NCBI GenBank assembly: GCA_030544185.1
Contig: JAUNRO010000041.1
Location: 4,372 to 14,112 of the forward strand
Direction: 5' to 3'
DNA: 9,741 nucleotides
From: Propionibacteriaceae bacterium
Lineage (GTDB): Bacteria > Actinomycetota > Actinomycetes > Propionibacteriales > Propionibacteriaceae
Shown here: positions 1 to 6,755 of the stretch, in pieces
Numbering within the stretch: the stretch's first letter is position 1
Layout: each line of letters starts with the position of its first letter
Made by a program: the position numbers and the translations under genes
The notes under the pieces: generated by a model
Database searches by the model: none
Told to the model about the DNA's origin: nothing
The model's input: the letters and a program-made list of their open reading frames with translations, nothing else

Positions 1-108
1 TGCGATATCGCGGTCGGTATCGCCGGCGCGCAGATCGCCCGATCCGCGCGGGTCGAACGAGAAACGGCTCCGGGCCGATCCGGGCTCGGGCACAGCGGGC
101 GAATTCAT
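1..108 (-). CDS. N-terminus of a DUF1707 (SHOCT-like) domain protein, cut by window edge
   Basis: An ATG at 108-106 opens a frame that stays open for all 36 codons to the left edge. After about 23 residues rich in Pro, Ser and Arg comes GDLRAGDTDRDIA. This resembles the opening of the actinobacterial DUF1707 domain, typically an L-R-x-x-D-x-D-R-E pattern followed by a short helical hairpin. The start lies 13 nt after the mrpG stop on the same strand, so the gene may be the last member of the mrp operon. The upstream sequence (ctggacgcc before ATG) is only a weak ribosome site, unlike the strong sites of the mrp genes, so expression may rely on coupling to mrpG. DUF1707 proteins are often small, sometimes membrane-anchored, and of unknown biochemical role. 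The domain call rests on about a dozen residues; the existence of a gene here is more secure than its family. Confidence 0.55.
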   Translation of the reverse strand, partial: MNSPAVPEPGSARSRFSFDPRGSGDLRAGDTDRDIA

Positions 109-121
109 GGCGTCCAGTCTG

Positions 122-574
122 TCAGCCCGGCGAACCGGGGGCATCCGGCTTGTCGGGCCGGGGCCCCTGAGCCTCCCCGGATTCGGGCTTGGGCTTGCGT
201 TTCTTCTTGGGGGCCGGGGGATGGGCCGGGTTGACCGGGTCGGCATCGACCCGGCCGAGTTTGACCTGGGACGTGCGCACGGCCGCCCGGCTCATCATCT
301 GCGAGGCCACCGGCGCGGTCAGCAGCTGGAACACCGCGACCAGCACGGCCATGGTGATGACCGGGATGGAGCGGATCGTCAGCGCCACCGCGAGGATGAC
401 CAGCAGCACGCCGAGCACCTGTGGCTTGGTCGCCGCATGCTGGCGGGACAGCAGATCGGGAAAGCGCAGCAGCCCGATCGACGCGGCGATGCACAGGAAC
501 GCACCGGCGAGAATGCACAACAGCGCGAGCAGATCGAGGACGGCACCGACGGTCTCGGACACGGGGATCGTCAT
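122..574 (-). CDS. mrpG: Mrp antiporter subunit MrpG (MnhG/PhaG)
   Basis: Small membrane subunit of the Mrp cation/proton antiporter, 150 residues. Three hydrophobic segments are visible (about 10-35, 52-68 and 70-92). The family signature GLLRFPDLLSRQHAATKPQ at 34-52 and QLLTAPVASQMMSRAA at 83-98 identify it clearly. The ATG at 574-572 overlaps the mrpF stop by 4 nt (ATGA) and has a strong ribosome site, GGAGGGA, six bases upstream. Family members usually end soon after the third segment. This one carries a further ~50 residues rich in Pro and charge, including a basic run KKKRKPKP at 123-130, likely cytoplasmic by the positive-inside rule. MrpG is needed for assembly and activity of the whole complex in characterised Bacillus systems. 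It is the last mrp gene of the operon. Confidence 0.95.
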   Translation of the reverse strand: MTIPVSETVGAVLDLLALLCILAGAFLCIAASIGLLRFPDLLSRQHAATKPQVLGVLLVILAVALTIRSIPVITMAVLVAVFQLLTAPVASQMMSRAAVRTSQVKLGRVDADPVNPAHPPAPKKKRKPKPESGEAQGPRPDKPDAPGSPG

Positions 575-963
575 GATTTGTCCCTCCGTCCGTCGGAATA
601 CCAGTCCCGGACGTCCTTCGGGGCGCGTTTGGCGAACTCCTGACGGCGTTTGCGCTCCAAGGCGGCACCGGCACCGTCGTCATCGCTGTCGCGCGCGACG
701 AACCGGGCCACCGCGACCGTGCCGACGAAGGCGACCATGGCCAGCGTCACCAGAATCGGCAGCGACCACGAGTGGCGGGAGATCACCATCTCGGCGCCGA
801 TGGCGCAGATCAGCGAGGACACGAGCAGGTCGGCGGCCAGCGCGCGGTTGAGCACCGACGGGCCCCGGACGATCTTGATGATCGTCAGCATGATGTCGAC
901 GAACAACAGCGTCGCGACGATGCCGGCGATCCACGGGGTGATCTCGCGCACGAACTCAGTCAT
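571..963 (-). CDS. mrpF: Mrp antiporter subunit MrpF (MnhF/PhaF)
   Basis: Small membrane subunit of the Mrp antiporter, 130 residues, with three hydrophobic segments (about 9-30, 42-62 and 69-90). The loop motif RGPSVLNRALAAD at 33-45 corresponds to the family's RGPS/T...DRVxAxD, and FVGTVAVARF at 79-88 matches the third helix. The family's Asp before Arg in this motif is Asn39 here. ATG at 963-961 was chosen over an in-frame upstream ATG at 1011 because it begins just before the first helix, has GGTGGAGG six to seven bases upstream, and overlaps the mrpE stop by 8 nt. The upstream alternative would add a basic 16-residue stretch lying wholly inside mrpE. Residues 91-130 form a highly charged tail beyond the usual family core. 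The stop overlaps the mrpG start (ATGA). Confidence 0.95.
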   Translation of the reverse strand: MTEFVREITPWIAGIVATLLFVDIMLTIIKIVRGPSVLNRALAADLLVSSLICAIGAEMVISRHSWSLPILVTLAMVAFVGTVAVARFVARDSDDDGAGAALERKRRQEFAKRAPKDVRDWYSDGRRDKS

Positions 964-1498
964 GACGCACCTCCACCTGGCCTTCGCCACAGCCCTTCGG
1001 GCGGTCCGCACCGAAGGCCCGGGCGACGCGGCGCTCGAGCCGGTGAATCCGGCGGGCCTCCATCAACAGGCGGGCGTCGTCGCACTGGTCGATGATGTGG
1101 ATGAGCATGTGGCCATGGTTGTCGAGGTCGATCACGACCGTTCCGGGAACCAGTGAGGTCATCTCGGCGGTGACCGTGCGGCGGAAGTCGTCGGTCTCGT
1201 GCAGGCGCATCGCCACCACCCGGCCCGTGGAGATCCCGCGCGGCCGGATCGCCATCCAGGCGACGATGAAACTGGACCAGAACAGGTTGCTGAGGAAGGT
1301 CACCGCCAGCCAGATCAGTGCCAACGGTCGGAACCGGAACCGGGCCAGCCGCCGGGGCATGGGGAAGGCGAGCAGGACGACCGTGGCCATCAGCAGGCCC
1401 ATGGCGAGAGCGCCCCAGCTCCAGCTGCCCCACATCAGCATCCACAGCAGGGTCAGCGCGACCAGGGACCCGAATCGGAATCGGCGGACGGTGCTCAT
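956..1498 (-). CDS. mrpE: Mrp antiporter subunit MrpE (MnhE/PhaE)
   Basis: Subunit E of the Mrp antiporter, 180 residues. The N-terminal half has hydrophobic segments at about 10-45 (two short helices) and 58-83. The soluble C-terminal half carries the family hallmark SLVPGTVVIDLDNHG at 115-129 followed by MLIHIID (131-137), which fits the MNHE family (T-P-G-T then a hydrophobic strand ending near His). The ATG at 1498-1496 shares one base with the mrpD stop (TGATG) and has GAGAGGGGA about five bases upstream. In characterised systems MrpE is a membrane protein that supports complex assembly and full activity. The last ~40 residues are rich in Arg and acidic residues and are the least family-like part. 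Its stop lies inside the mrpF start region. Confidence 0.94.
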   Translation of the reverse strand: MSTVRRFRFGSLVALTLLWMLMWGSWSWGALAMGLLMATVVLLAFPMPRRLARFRFRPLALIWLAVTFLSNLFWSSFIVAWMAIRPRGISTGRVVAMRLHETDDFRRTVTAEMTSLVPGTVVIDLDNHGHMLIHIIDQCDDARLLMEARRIHRLERRVARAFGADRPKGCGEGQVEVRHD

Positions 1499-3033
1499 CA
1501 GCGTCCCCTCTCGCCGAGCACGGTCATCAGATAGGGAGTGCGCTCATTGAGGGTCATCGCGGCACGATCGGCGATGTCATAGAGCGGCCCGCCGAGGAAC
1601 GTGAGCGACAACCCGAAGGCCACGAGCATGAGCGTCGGCAGCACGACGCCCGGGGTCAGCGGCGCCAGCCGCGGGGTCTCATAGTCCTCGATCGGCGCAC
1701 GCCAGAAGGCACGCGACCACACGCGTGACATGGCGTACAGGGTCAGCAGGCTGGTGAGCGCGGAACCGGCGAGCAGCGTGTATGCCAGGGGGGTGCCGAG
1801 CTCCGCCCCGGCCTGCAGCAGGCCGACCTTGCCGATGAAGCCCGACAGCGGTGGGATCCCGGACAGGTTCATCGCCGGGATGAAGAACAGGAGGCTGAGC
1901 AGGGGCGCGGACGCGATGAGGCCGCCGAGCTTGCTGATCGAGGTGGTGCCCCGTTTGAGTTCCACCAGTCCGGTCACCAGGAACAAGGTGGTCTGGATGG
2001 TGATGTGGTGCACGACGTAATAGATCGCCGCGCCCAGGCCGGTGGCATTGCCGACCGCGAGGCCGAAGAGCATATAGCCGATGTGGGAGACGAGGGTGAA
2101 CGACAGGATTCGTTTGATGTCGTCCTGGGCGACGGCGCCGAGGATGCCGACGACCATCGTCAGCAGTGCGGCCCACATGAGCAGGGTGTGCAGCCCCTCG
2201 CCGGGGAAGAGCAGTGTCTGGACCCGGATCAGCGAATAGATGCCGACCTTGGTGAGCAGGCCCGCGAACACCGCGGTCACCGGCGCCGGCGCGGTGGGGT
2301 AGGAGTCGGGCAGCCAACCGGACATCGGGAAGACCGCCGCCTTGATGCAGAACCCGAGCAGCAGCATCGTCTGCAGCATCAGCTGAGTCGACTCCGGGAG
2401 TTCCGGGATGCGCAGCGCGAGCCGGGCGAGGTTGACGGTGCCGGTTGAGGCATAGACCAGCGCGATGGCGCTGAGGAAGACGATCGACGACAGCAGGTTG
2501 ACGATCACATAGTTGACGCCGGCCCGGACGCGCTCCTGGGTGCCACCCAGGGTGAGCAGCACGAAGCTCGCGAACAGCAGCATCTCGAAGCCCACATAGA
2601 GGTGGAACAAGTCGCCCGAGATGAACGTGGTCGACACGCCCGCCGACAGCACCAGCAGGGTGGGGTGGAAGATCGGCAGCGGGGCACCGCCGTCGTGCTC
2701 GTCCTCGTCGTCGGAGCGGCGGCCCTGGCCCGAGGAATAGAGCATGACCGCCAGAGTGACGACGGTCGAGACCACAAGCATCAGGCCCGACAACCGGTCG
2801 ACCACGAGCACGATGCCTTGGCTGGCCGGCCACCCGCCCACCCGGACGCCGAGGATCCTGACCTGGTCGGTCGCATAGAGCATCACACCGGAGATCACCA
2901 CGACGCTGAACAGGATCGTGCCGGAGATGAACCGCTGGACGCGGGTGTGCTGACCGGTGACCACCGTCAGGCCGGCCCCCACGAGGGGAAGGACGACGAC
3001 CAGGGGCACGAGGAAGTCATAGGTGAAGGTCAT
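1498..3033 (-). CDS. mrpD: Mrp antiporter subunit MrpD (MnhD/PhaD), antiporter-like subunit
   Basis: Large antiporter-like membrane subunit, 511 residues, the usual family length, related to complex I subunits NuoL/M/N (proton_antipo_M family). Residues expected for ion transfer are present: Glu150 in DLFHLYVGFEMLLF, Lys231 in FCIKAAVFPMSGWLPD, Lys262 in LLTKVGIYSL, His341-His342 in YYVVHHITIQ and Lys402 in SGFIGKVGLL. About 14 hydrophobic segments can be followed. A short acidic loop lies at 108-114 (DDEDEHD) between early helices. The ATG at 3033-3031 overlaps the mrpC stop by 4 nt (ATGA) and is preceded by GGGAGGG six bases upstream. Together with MrpA this subunit is thought to form the ion-translocating paths of the complex. 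No missing key residue or frame break was seen. Confidence 0.97.
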   Translation of the reverse strand: MTFTYDFLVPLVVVLPLVGAGLTVVTGQHTRVQRFISGTILFSVVVISGVMLYATDQVRILGVRVGGWPASQGIVLVVDRLSGLMLVVSTVVTLAVMLYSSGQGRRSDDEDEHDGGAPLPIFHPTLLVLSAGVSTTFISGDLFHLYVGFEMLLFASFVLLTLGGTQERVRAGVNYVIVNLLSSIVFLSAIALVYASTGTVNLARLALRIPELPESTQLMLQTMLLLGFCIKAAVFPMSGWLPDSYPTAPAPVTAVFAGLLTKVGIYSLIRVQTLLFPGEGLHTLLMWAALLTMVVGILGAVAQDDIKRILSFTLVSHIGYMLFGLAVGNATGLGAAIYYVVHHITIQTTLFLVTGLVELKRGTTSISKLGGLIASAPLLSLLFFIPAMNLSGIPPLSGFIGKVGLLQAGAELGTPLAYTLLAGSALTSLLTLYAMSRVWSRAFWRAPIEDYETPRLAPLTPGVVLPTLMLVAFGLSLTFLGGPLYDIADRAAMTLNERTPYLMTVLGERGR

Positions 3034-3692
3034 CGGTCGCCCTCCCGCCGGTTGCGCTCGGGCTCTTCGGCGAGCTCACCGGCCGCCACCTCGGGGGACT
3101 TCGAGCGCTCTTCGATGGTGGGTGCGCTCGGCTCGCCGCCGGGGGAGTCCGATGGCAGGGCCGGGTCGGTGCGAGGCACGTCCACACCCTCGGGGGCCTG
3201 GGAGGATTCGATGCTGGTGATGCGGCGATCCTCCTCCTCGTCCTCCTCGAACAGGTGTTCTTCATCCACCGAATAGGGGTCGGCGGTGTCCAGATAGTCG
3301 GAGTCGGACATGTCGTTGGCGACCGCGCGCTCGTGGGTCCGTGCGCCCTCGGCATCGTCGACGACGACATCGGAGGACTGCAGATGCACGGCCCGGTGCG
3401 CGAGGGCGAGGGCGAATGCGGTCACCGCGAGGGTGATGACGATGGCGGTCAGCACCATCGCCTGGGGCAACGGATCGGCCATCTCGCCGCCGCCGATCGG
3501 TGGGTTGTCGCTGCCATCGACCAGCGGTGCGCGCCCGGCGCGACCCGAGGCGAGGATATAGAGCAGGTTCGCCCCGTTGCTCATCAGCAGCACGCCGAGC
3601 AGGGCGCGGACGAGGGCGCGGGACAGCAACAGCACCGTGCCGGTGCCGAACAGCACCCCGCACAGGATGGCAAGAGTCAGGCTGGGGCTCAC
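3030..3692 (-). CDS. mrpC: Mrp antiporter subunit MrpC (MnhC/PhaC) with long acidic C-terminal tail
   Basis: NuoK-like small subunit of the Mrp antiporter, 220 residues. The first ~105 residues are the complete family core with three hydrophobic segments (about 5-24, 28-48, 78-100), the SNGANLLYI motif at 38-46 and the hallmark DPLPQAMVLTAIVI at 73-86. Start: GTG at 3692-3690 overlaps the mrpA stop (GTGA, 4 nt) and has GGGAG about seven bases upstream. A longer open frame extends to 4121 but lies inside mrpA and is not family-like. Residues ~107-220 are an added hydrophilic tail, roughly one third Asp/Glu, with a dense acidic run DEEHLFEEDEEED at 143-155 followed by a Pro/Ser/Glu-rich, probably disordered stretch. 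Known MrpC proteins are usually near 110-125 residues, so the tail about doubles the protein. It should face the cytoplasm if the core has NuoK topology. Confidence 0.95.
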   Translation of the reverse strand: MSPSLTLAILCGVLFGTGTVLLLSRALVRALLGVLLMSNGANLLYILASGRAGRAPLVDGSDNPPIGGGEMADPLPQAMVLTAIVITLAVTAFALALAHRAVHLQSSDVVVDDAEGARTHERAVANDMSDSDYLDTADPYSVDEEHLFEEDEEEDRRITSIESSQAPEGVDVPRTDPALPSDSPGGEPSAPTIEERSKSPEVAAGELAEEPERNRREGDR

Positions 3693-6592
3693 CGGCGCTC
3701 TCCCATCGGCTCGTAGTCGCCCGGGACGATCGCCCGGCCCTCGGATTCGGCGATGCGATAGTCCAGCGACGACCCGAGCGAGCGCAGGACGTCGAGCATC
3801 AGCCCGATGACCACGAGATAGACGCCGATGTCGAAGAACATCGAGGTCACGATGTGAATGTTGCCGATCACCGGAAACCCGATGTCGAACGTCCAGGACT
3901 CCAGGACCTGGCCGCCGACCAGCATGGACACCAGCCCGGCCCCGGCGGACAGGAACAGACCGCTGCCCAGCAGCGCACCCGGCATCACCGGCATCGCCGC
4001 CCGCAGCTCGGCGGCACCGCCGGCTAGATAACGGATCGTCAGGCCGAGACCTGCGACCAGACCACCGGCGAAGCCGCCACCGGGATCGTTGTGGCCGGTG
4101 AACAGCAGATAGAGCGACCACAGCATCACCGCGTGGAAGACCAGCCGGGTGACGACCTCGAACATCAGCGACCGGCGCTCTCCGGGAACGGCCCGGACCT
4201 CCGACAGCCAGCCCACCTCGGCGACGGTGCTGCTGCGCACGAAACGCTTCGCCCGCGCGGCGGCGAGGTTGAGCCGCACCCGGGAGAGGTTGGTGGACTG
4301 GAGGAAGATCAGCGACGCGACGCCGGTCGCGGCCACGAGCACGACTGAGATCTCACCCATGGTGTCCCAGGCGCGGATATCGACGAGGATGACGTTGACG
4401 ATGTTGTAACCACCGCCGAATTCGACCGCCGACTGGGGCATATCCGTCGAATCCGGTGCGGCCGTGCGGCCCATGGGAGCGAGCAGCGCCACGCCGGCGA
4501 ACACCAGGCCCGTGAACACGCCGAGGGCGATGCGCCAGGCGCGGACCCGGCCGGAGGCCACATCGGGGAAGCGGCTGGAGAACCTGCGCAGCACCAGCAC
4601 GAACACGACCAGGGAGACCGTCTCGACGAGCACCTGGGTGAGCGCCAGGTCGGGTGCACCATGGAGCAGGAACAGCATCGCCACGCCATAGCCGGTCACC
4701 GCGACCAGGAAGACCGCGCGGAGCCGGCGCAGTGAGTTGACCGCGGCAACCGCCGCCACCGCGACGACGACCGCCACCAACAGCTGGGCGGGATTCTCGA
4801 ACAGCTTGATCCCCACGGGGATCCCCGCCCCCAGCACGTCCATCCCGGCGAGCACCATGGCCCCACCGGGGATGACGATCAGCACGAGCAGGATCAGCGA
4901 CAGCGACAGCGGCAGCGAGCCACGGTGGAGCAGACCGGTCACCTCGAGCGACGTCCGGTCGAGGGACTTCATCACCCAGCGATAGCCCGACACCGCCGCC
5001 GGGACATGGGGCGCCTCGCGCTGCCACTGCTCGATATGGATCCGGAGCGCGAACAGGATCGCACCCAGCGCGAGGGTGACCAGGGACAGCAGCAGGACGA
5101 GGTTGAGTCCGTGCCACAACCCGAGGTGGGCGGCATAGTCCTCGGCCGGGAACCGCGCCGTATACAGCCCGAACATCGGCTCGGCCAGTGCGCTCGGCGG
5201 GGCGAGCAGCAGGCCCAGCACGCCGAGGAACACCGGCGCGGCGGTGACCGCCCAGGGGTTGGCCTGGACCTCGATCGGGGCGTCGGCCTCCTCGGTGGCC
5301 GGGCCCCAGGCGCCATAGACGAACCGGGCGCTGTAGGCGAAGGTGAACACCGAGCCGACGAACACCACCGCGAGCATCAGCAGATTGAATCGGCCCGCAC
5401 CGTGCAGCAGGGAGGCATAGGCCGCCTCCTTGCCGACGAAACCCAGCAGCGGCGGGACGCCGGCCATCGAGGCGGCCGCGAGCGTCGAGCAGACCGCCAG
5501 GACCGGCATCCTGCGGCCCAGGCTGTCGAGGATGCGCAGGTCCCGCGTCCCCGTCGCGTGGTCGATCGCGCCGACCGTGAGGAACAGCGAGGCCTTGAAC
5601 ACCGCGTGCGCGACCAGCATGGTCAACCCGGCCAGCGCGGCATTCTGCGTACCCCATCCGAACAGGATCACCAGGAAACCGAGCTGGCTCACGGTGCCAT
5701 AGGCGAGCAGGAGCTTCAGGTCGTGCTGGCGCAGCGCGCGATAGCCGCCGATGATCATCGTGGCGCCGCCGAGGACGAGGACCGTGATCAGCCACTCCGG
5801 CCGGCCGGCGAACGCGGAGGAGAAGCGGGCGACCAGATAGATACCGGCTTTGACCATGGCGGCGGCATGCAGGTATGCCGAGACGGGCGTCGGTGCGGCC
5901 ATCGCGCCCGGCAGCCAGAAATGGAAGGGCACCAGCGCCGACTTGCTGATCGCACCGATGAGGATGAGGACCACGGCCGCCGCGACCGCGGGACTCGGCT
6001 CGGGCGGTGCCGCGATGATCTCGGAGATCCGGTAGCTGTCGGCGGCCAGGCCGAGCATGATCATCCCGACCAGCATCGCCAGGCCACCGAAGGTGGTGAC
6101 GACGAGCGCCTGGGTGGCCGCCTGACGGGATTCCTGTTTGTGGCTGAGGTGACCGACGAGCAGATAGCTCAACACGGTCGTGAGCTCCCAGAACAGATAG
6201 AGGAGCAGGAGGTTGTCGCTCCAGGCCAGGCCCAGCATCACCCCGGAGAACGCGGTGAGGTGGGCCGCGAAGCGGCCGAGGTCGGACTCGCTGTCCTCGA
6301 AATAGCCTGCGCAATAGCCGAGCACGAGCACGCCGATCATCGAGATGATCAGCGTGAGCACCCAGCTCAGGACGTCCATGCGCAGGTCGATCGTCAGTTG
6401 GATCCCGGGGATCCACTGCCAGCTCTGCACCGGCGGCTCACCGCCCAGCACCTCCGGTGTCTTGCTGATCGCCCAGATCGCTGTCCCCACATTGGGCAGA
6501 AGCAACGCCCAGAACGCGCGTCGACCGAAGATCCGCACGAGCAGCGGAGACACGGTATACGCGAGAAAGTGGATGACGAGGAGTGCGAGCAC
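3689..6592 (-). CDS. mrpA: Mrp antiporter subunit A with fused MrpB domain (MrpA/B, PhaAB type)
   Basis: Largest subunit, 967 residues from the chosen GTG. Order: antiporter module (about 1-520) with Glu136 (LFWELTTVL), Lys217 (GAISKSALVPFHFWLPGAM), Lys248 (AAAMVKAGIYL), His329 (LVAHAVFKASLF), Lys333 and Lys388 (GFVGKEAAY); further helices; a NuoJ-like/DUF4040 module with HGAPDLALTQVLVETVS (644-660) and ILVDIRAWDTMGEISV (735-750); then a fused MrpB domain from ~807 with HNDPGGGFAGGLVAG (834-848) and three or more helices. There is no separate mrpB. Such fusions are known from actinobacteria and from rhizobial PhaAB. GTG at 6592-6590 puts the first helix (LALLVIHFLAYTV) directly at the N-terminus; an in-frame ATG at 6694 would add 34 polar residues with no family likeness. 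The ribosome site (AGGCAGG, about four bases upstream) is mediocre. First gene of the operon, divergent from mfd. Confidence 0.96.
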   Translation of the reverse strand: MLALLVIHFLAYTVSPLLVRIFGRRAFWALLLPNVGTAIWAISKTPEVLGGEPPVQSWQWIPGIQLTIDLRMDVLSWVLTLIISMIGVLVLGYCAGYFEDSESDLGRFAAHLTAFSGVMLGLAWSDNLLLLYLFWELTTVLSYLLVGHLSHKQESRQAATQALVVTTFGGLAMLVGMIMLGLAADSYRISEIIAAPPEPSPAVAAAVVLILIGAISKSALVPFHFWLPGAMAAPTPVSAYLHAAAMVKAGIYLVARFSSAFAGRPEWLITVLVLGGATMIIGGYRALRQHDLKLLLAYGTVSQLGFLVILFGWGTQNAALAGLTMLVAHAVFKASLFLTVGAIDHATGTRDLRILDSLGRRMPVLAVCSTLAAASMAGVPPLLGFVGKEAAYASLLHGAGRFNLLMLAVVFVGSVFTFAYSARFVYGAWGPATEEADAPIEVQANPWAVTAAPVFLGVLGLLLAPPSALAEPMFGLYTARFPAEDYAAHLGLWHGLNLVLLLSLVTLALGAILFALRIHIEQWQREAPHVPAAVSGYRWVMKSLDRTSLEVTGLLHRGSLPLSLSLILLVLIVIPGGAMVLAGMDVLGAGIPVGIKLFENPAQLLVAVVVAVAAVAAVNSLRRLRAVFLVAVTGYGVAMLFLLHGAPDLALTQVLVETVSLVVFVLVLRRFSSRFPDVASGRVRAWRIALGVFTGLVFAGVALLAPMGRTAAPDSTDMPQSAVEFGGGYNIVNVILVDIRAWDTMGEISVVLVAATGVASLIFLQSTNLSRVRLNLAAARAKRFVRSSTVAEVGWLSEVRAVPGERRSLMFEVVTRLVFHAVMLWSLYLLFTGHNDPGGGFAGGLVAGLGLTIRYLAGGAAELRAAMPVMPGALLGSGLFLSAGAGLVSMLVGGQVLESWTFDIGFPVIGNIHIVTSMFFDIGVYLVVIGLMLDVLRSLGSSLDYRIAESEGRAIVPGDYEPMGERR

Positions 6593-6629
6593 AGGCCTGC
6601 CTAAGGGTTGGTCTGGGCGGGAGAAGTGC

Positions 6630-6635
6630 AGTCTA
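6630..6635 (-). promoter_or_regulatory. Candidate -10 element for the mrp operon
   Basis: On the minus strand this reads TAGACT, fitting the TANNNT pattern common in actinobacterial promoters, and ends 37 nt before the mrpA GTG. It would give a leader of about 30 nt. The hexamers 16-18 bp upstream (AGCAGG region) do not resemble a sigma-70 -35, so the call rests on one hexamer and its position. Confidence 0.3.
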
Positions 6636-6690
6636 GTAGGCGACCCGGACAGCCTGCTGGAGGACTCACAGAGGGGGACGAGACTCTCAG

Positions 6691-6728
6691 CCAACGGCAG
6701 GGGACGGGCGTCCGCGCCAACGGGCAGG
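6691..6728. repeat. Imperfect direct repeat CCAACGGCAGG / CCAACGGGCAGG with a palindrome between
   Basis: CCAACGGCAGG at 6691-6701 recurs as CCAACGGGCAGG at 6717-6728, identical except for one extra G, with starts 26 bp apart (about two and a half helical turns). Between the copies lies GGACG-GG-CGTCC (6702-6713), a perfect 5 bp inverted repeat. The second copy sits where the -35 of an mfd promoter would be if the -10 at 6743 is right. It could be a regulator site or chance in G+C-rich DNA. Confidence 0.35.
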
Positions 6729-6742
6729 CTTGGCCGGGGCGC

Positions 6743-6748
6743 TATCGT
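6743..6748 (+). promoter_or_regulatory. Candidate -10 element for mfd, placed for a leaderless transcript
   Basis: TATCGT fits TANNNT and is the most A+T-rich hexamer just before mfd. Its last base is 7 nt upstream of the position before the GTG start (6756), so transcription would begin at or within a base or two of the start codon. There is no purine-rich ribosome site between it and the GTG. No -35 match is seen. Confidence 0.35.
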
Positions 6749-6755
6749 TCACCGG

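Larger units (their letters stand above)
6593..6755. promoter_or_regulatory. Divergent intergenic region between mrpA and mfd
   Basis: This 163 bp stretch is the only sizeable non-coding sequence in the window and separates the mrp operon (leftward) from mfd (rightward), so both promoters should lie here. Visible elements: a candidate minus-strand -10 at 6630-6635, a candidate plus-strand -10 at 6743-6748, an imperfect direct repeat (6691-6701 and 6717-6728), and a short palindrome GGACG-GG-CGTCC at 6702-6713 between the repeat copies. No convincing TTGACA-like -35 was found at normal spacing on either strand. No actinobacterial LexA box (GAAC-N4-GTTC type) was seen. Confidence 0.75.

Noticed and set aside
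3693..4121. Upstream extension of mrpC within mrpA
   Set aside because: The extra residues are an out-of-frame reading of the MrpB domain and are Arg/Pro-rich; the GTG at 3692 has a good ribosome site and a GTGA overlap.
4353..6416. A 687-codon minus-strand frame inside mrpA
   Set aside because: This is an out-of-frame shadow of mrpA with Arg/Pro/Gly-rich translation; the other frame gives the conserved membrane protein.
4925..6604. A 559-codon open frame on the plus strand opposite mrpA
   Set aside because: It is again in the codon-on-codon antisense phase of a GC-rich gene. Its protein is low-complexity Arg/Glu/Gln/His and matches nothing known.
6593..6694. ATG at 6694 as the start of mrpA
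   Set aside because: It would add 34 polar residues before the first helix and run through the intergenic promoter region; the GTG at 6592 gives the family-typical N-terminus.
6593..6755. SOS (LexA) box controlling mfd
   Set aside because: I looked for GAAC-N4-GTTC-like palindromes and found none.
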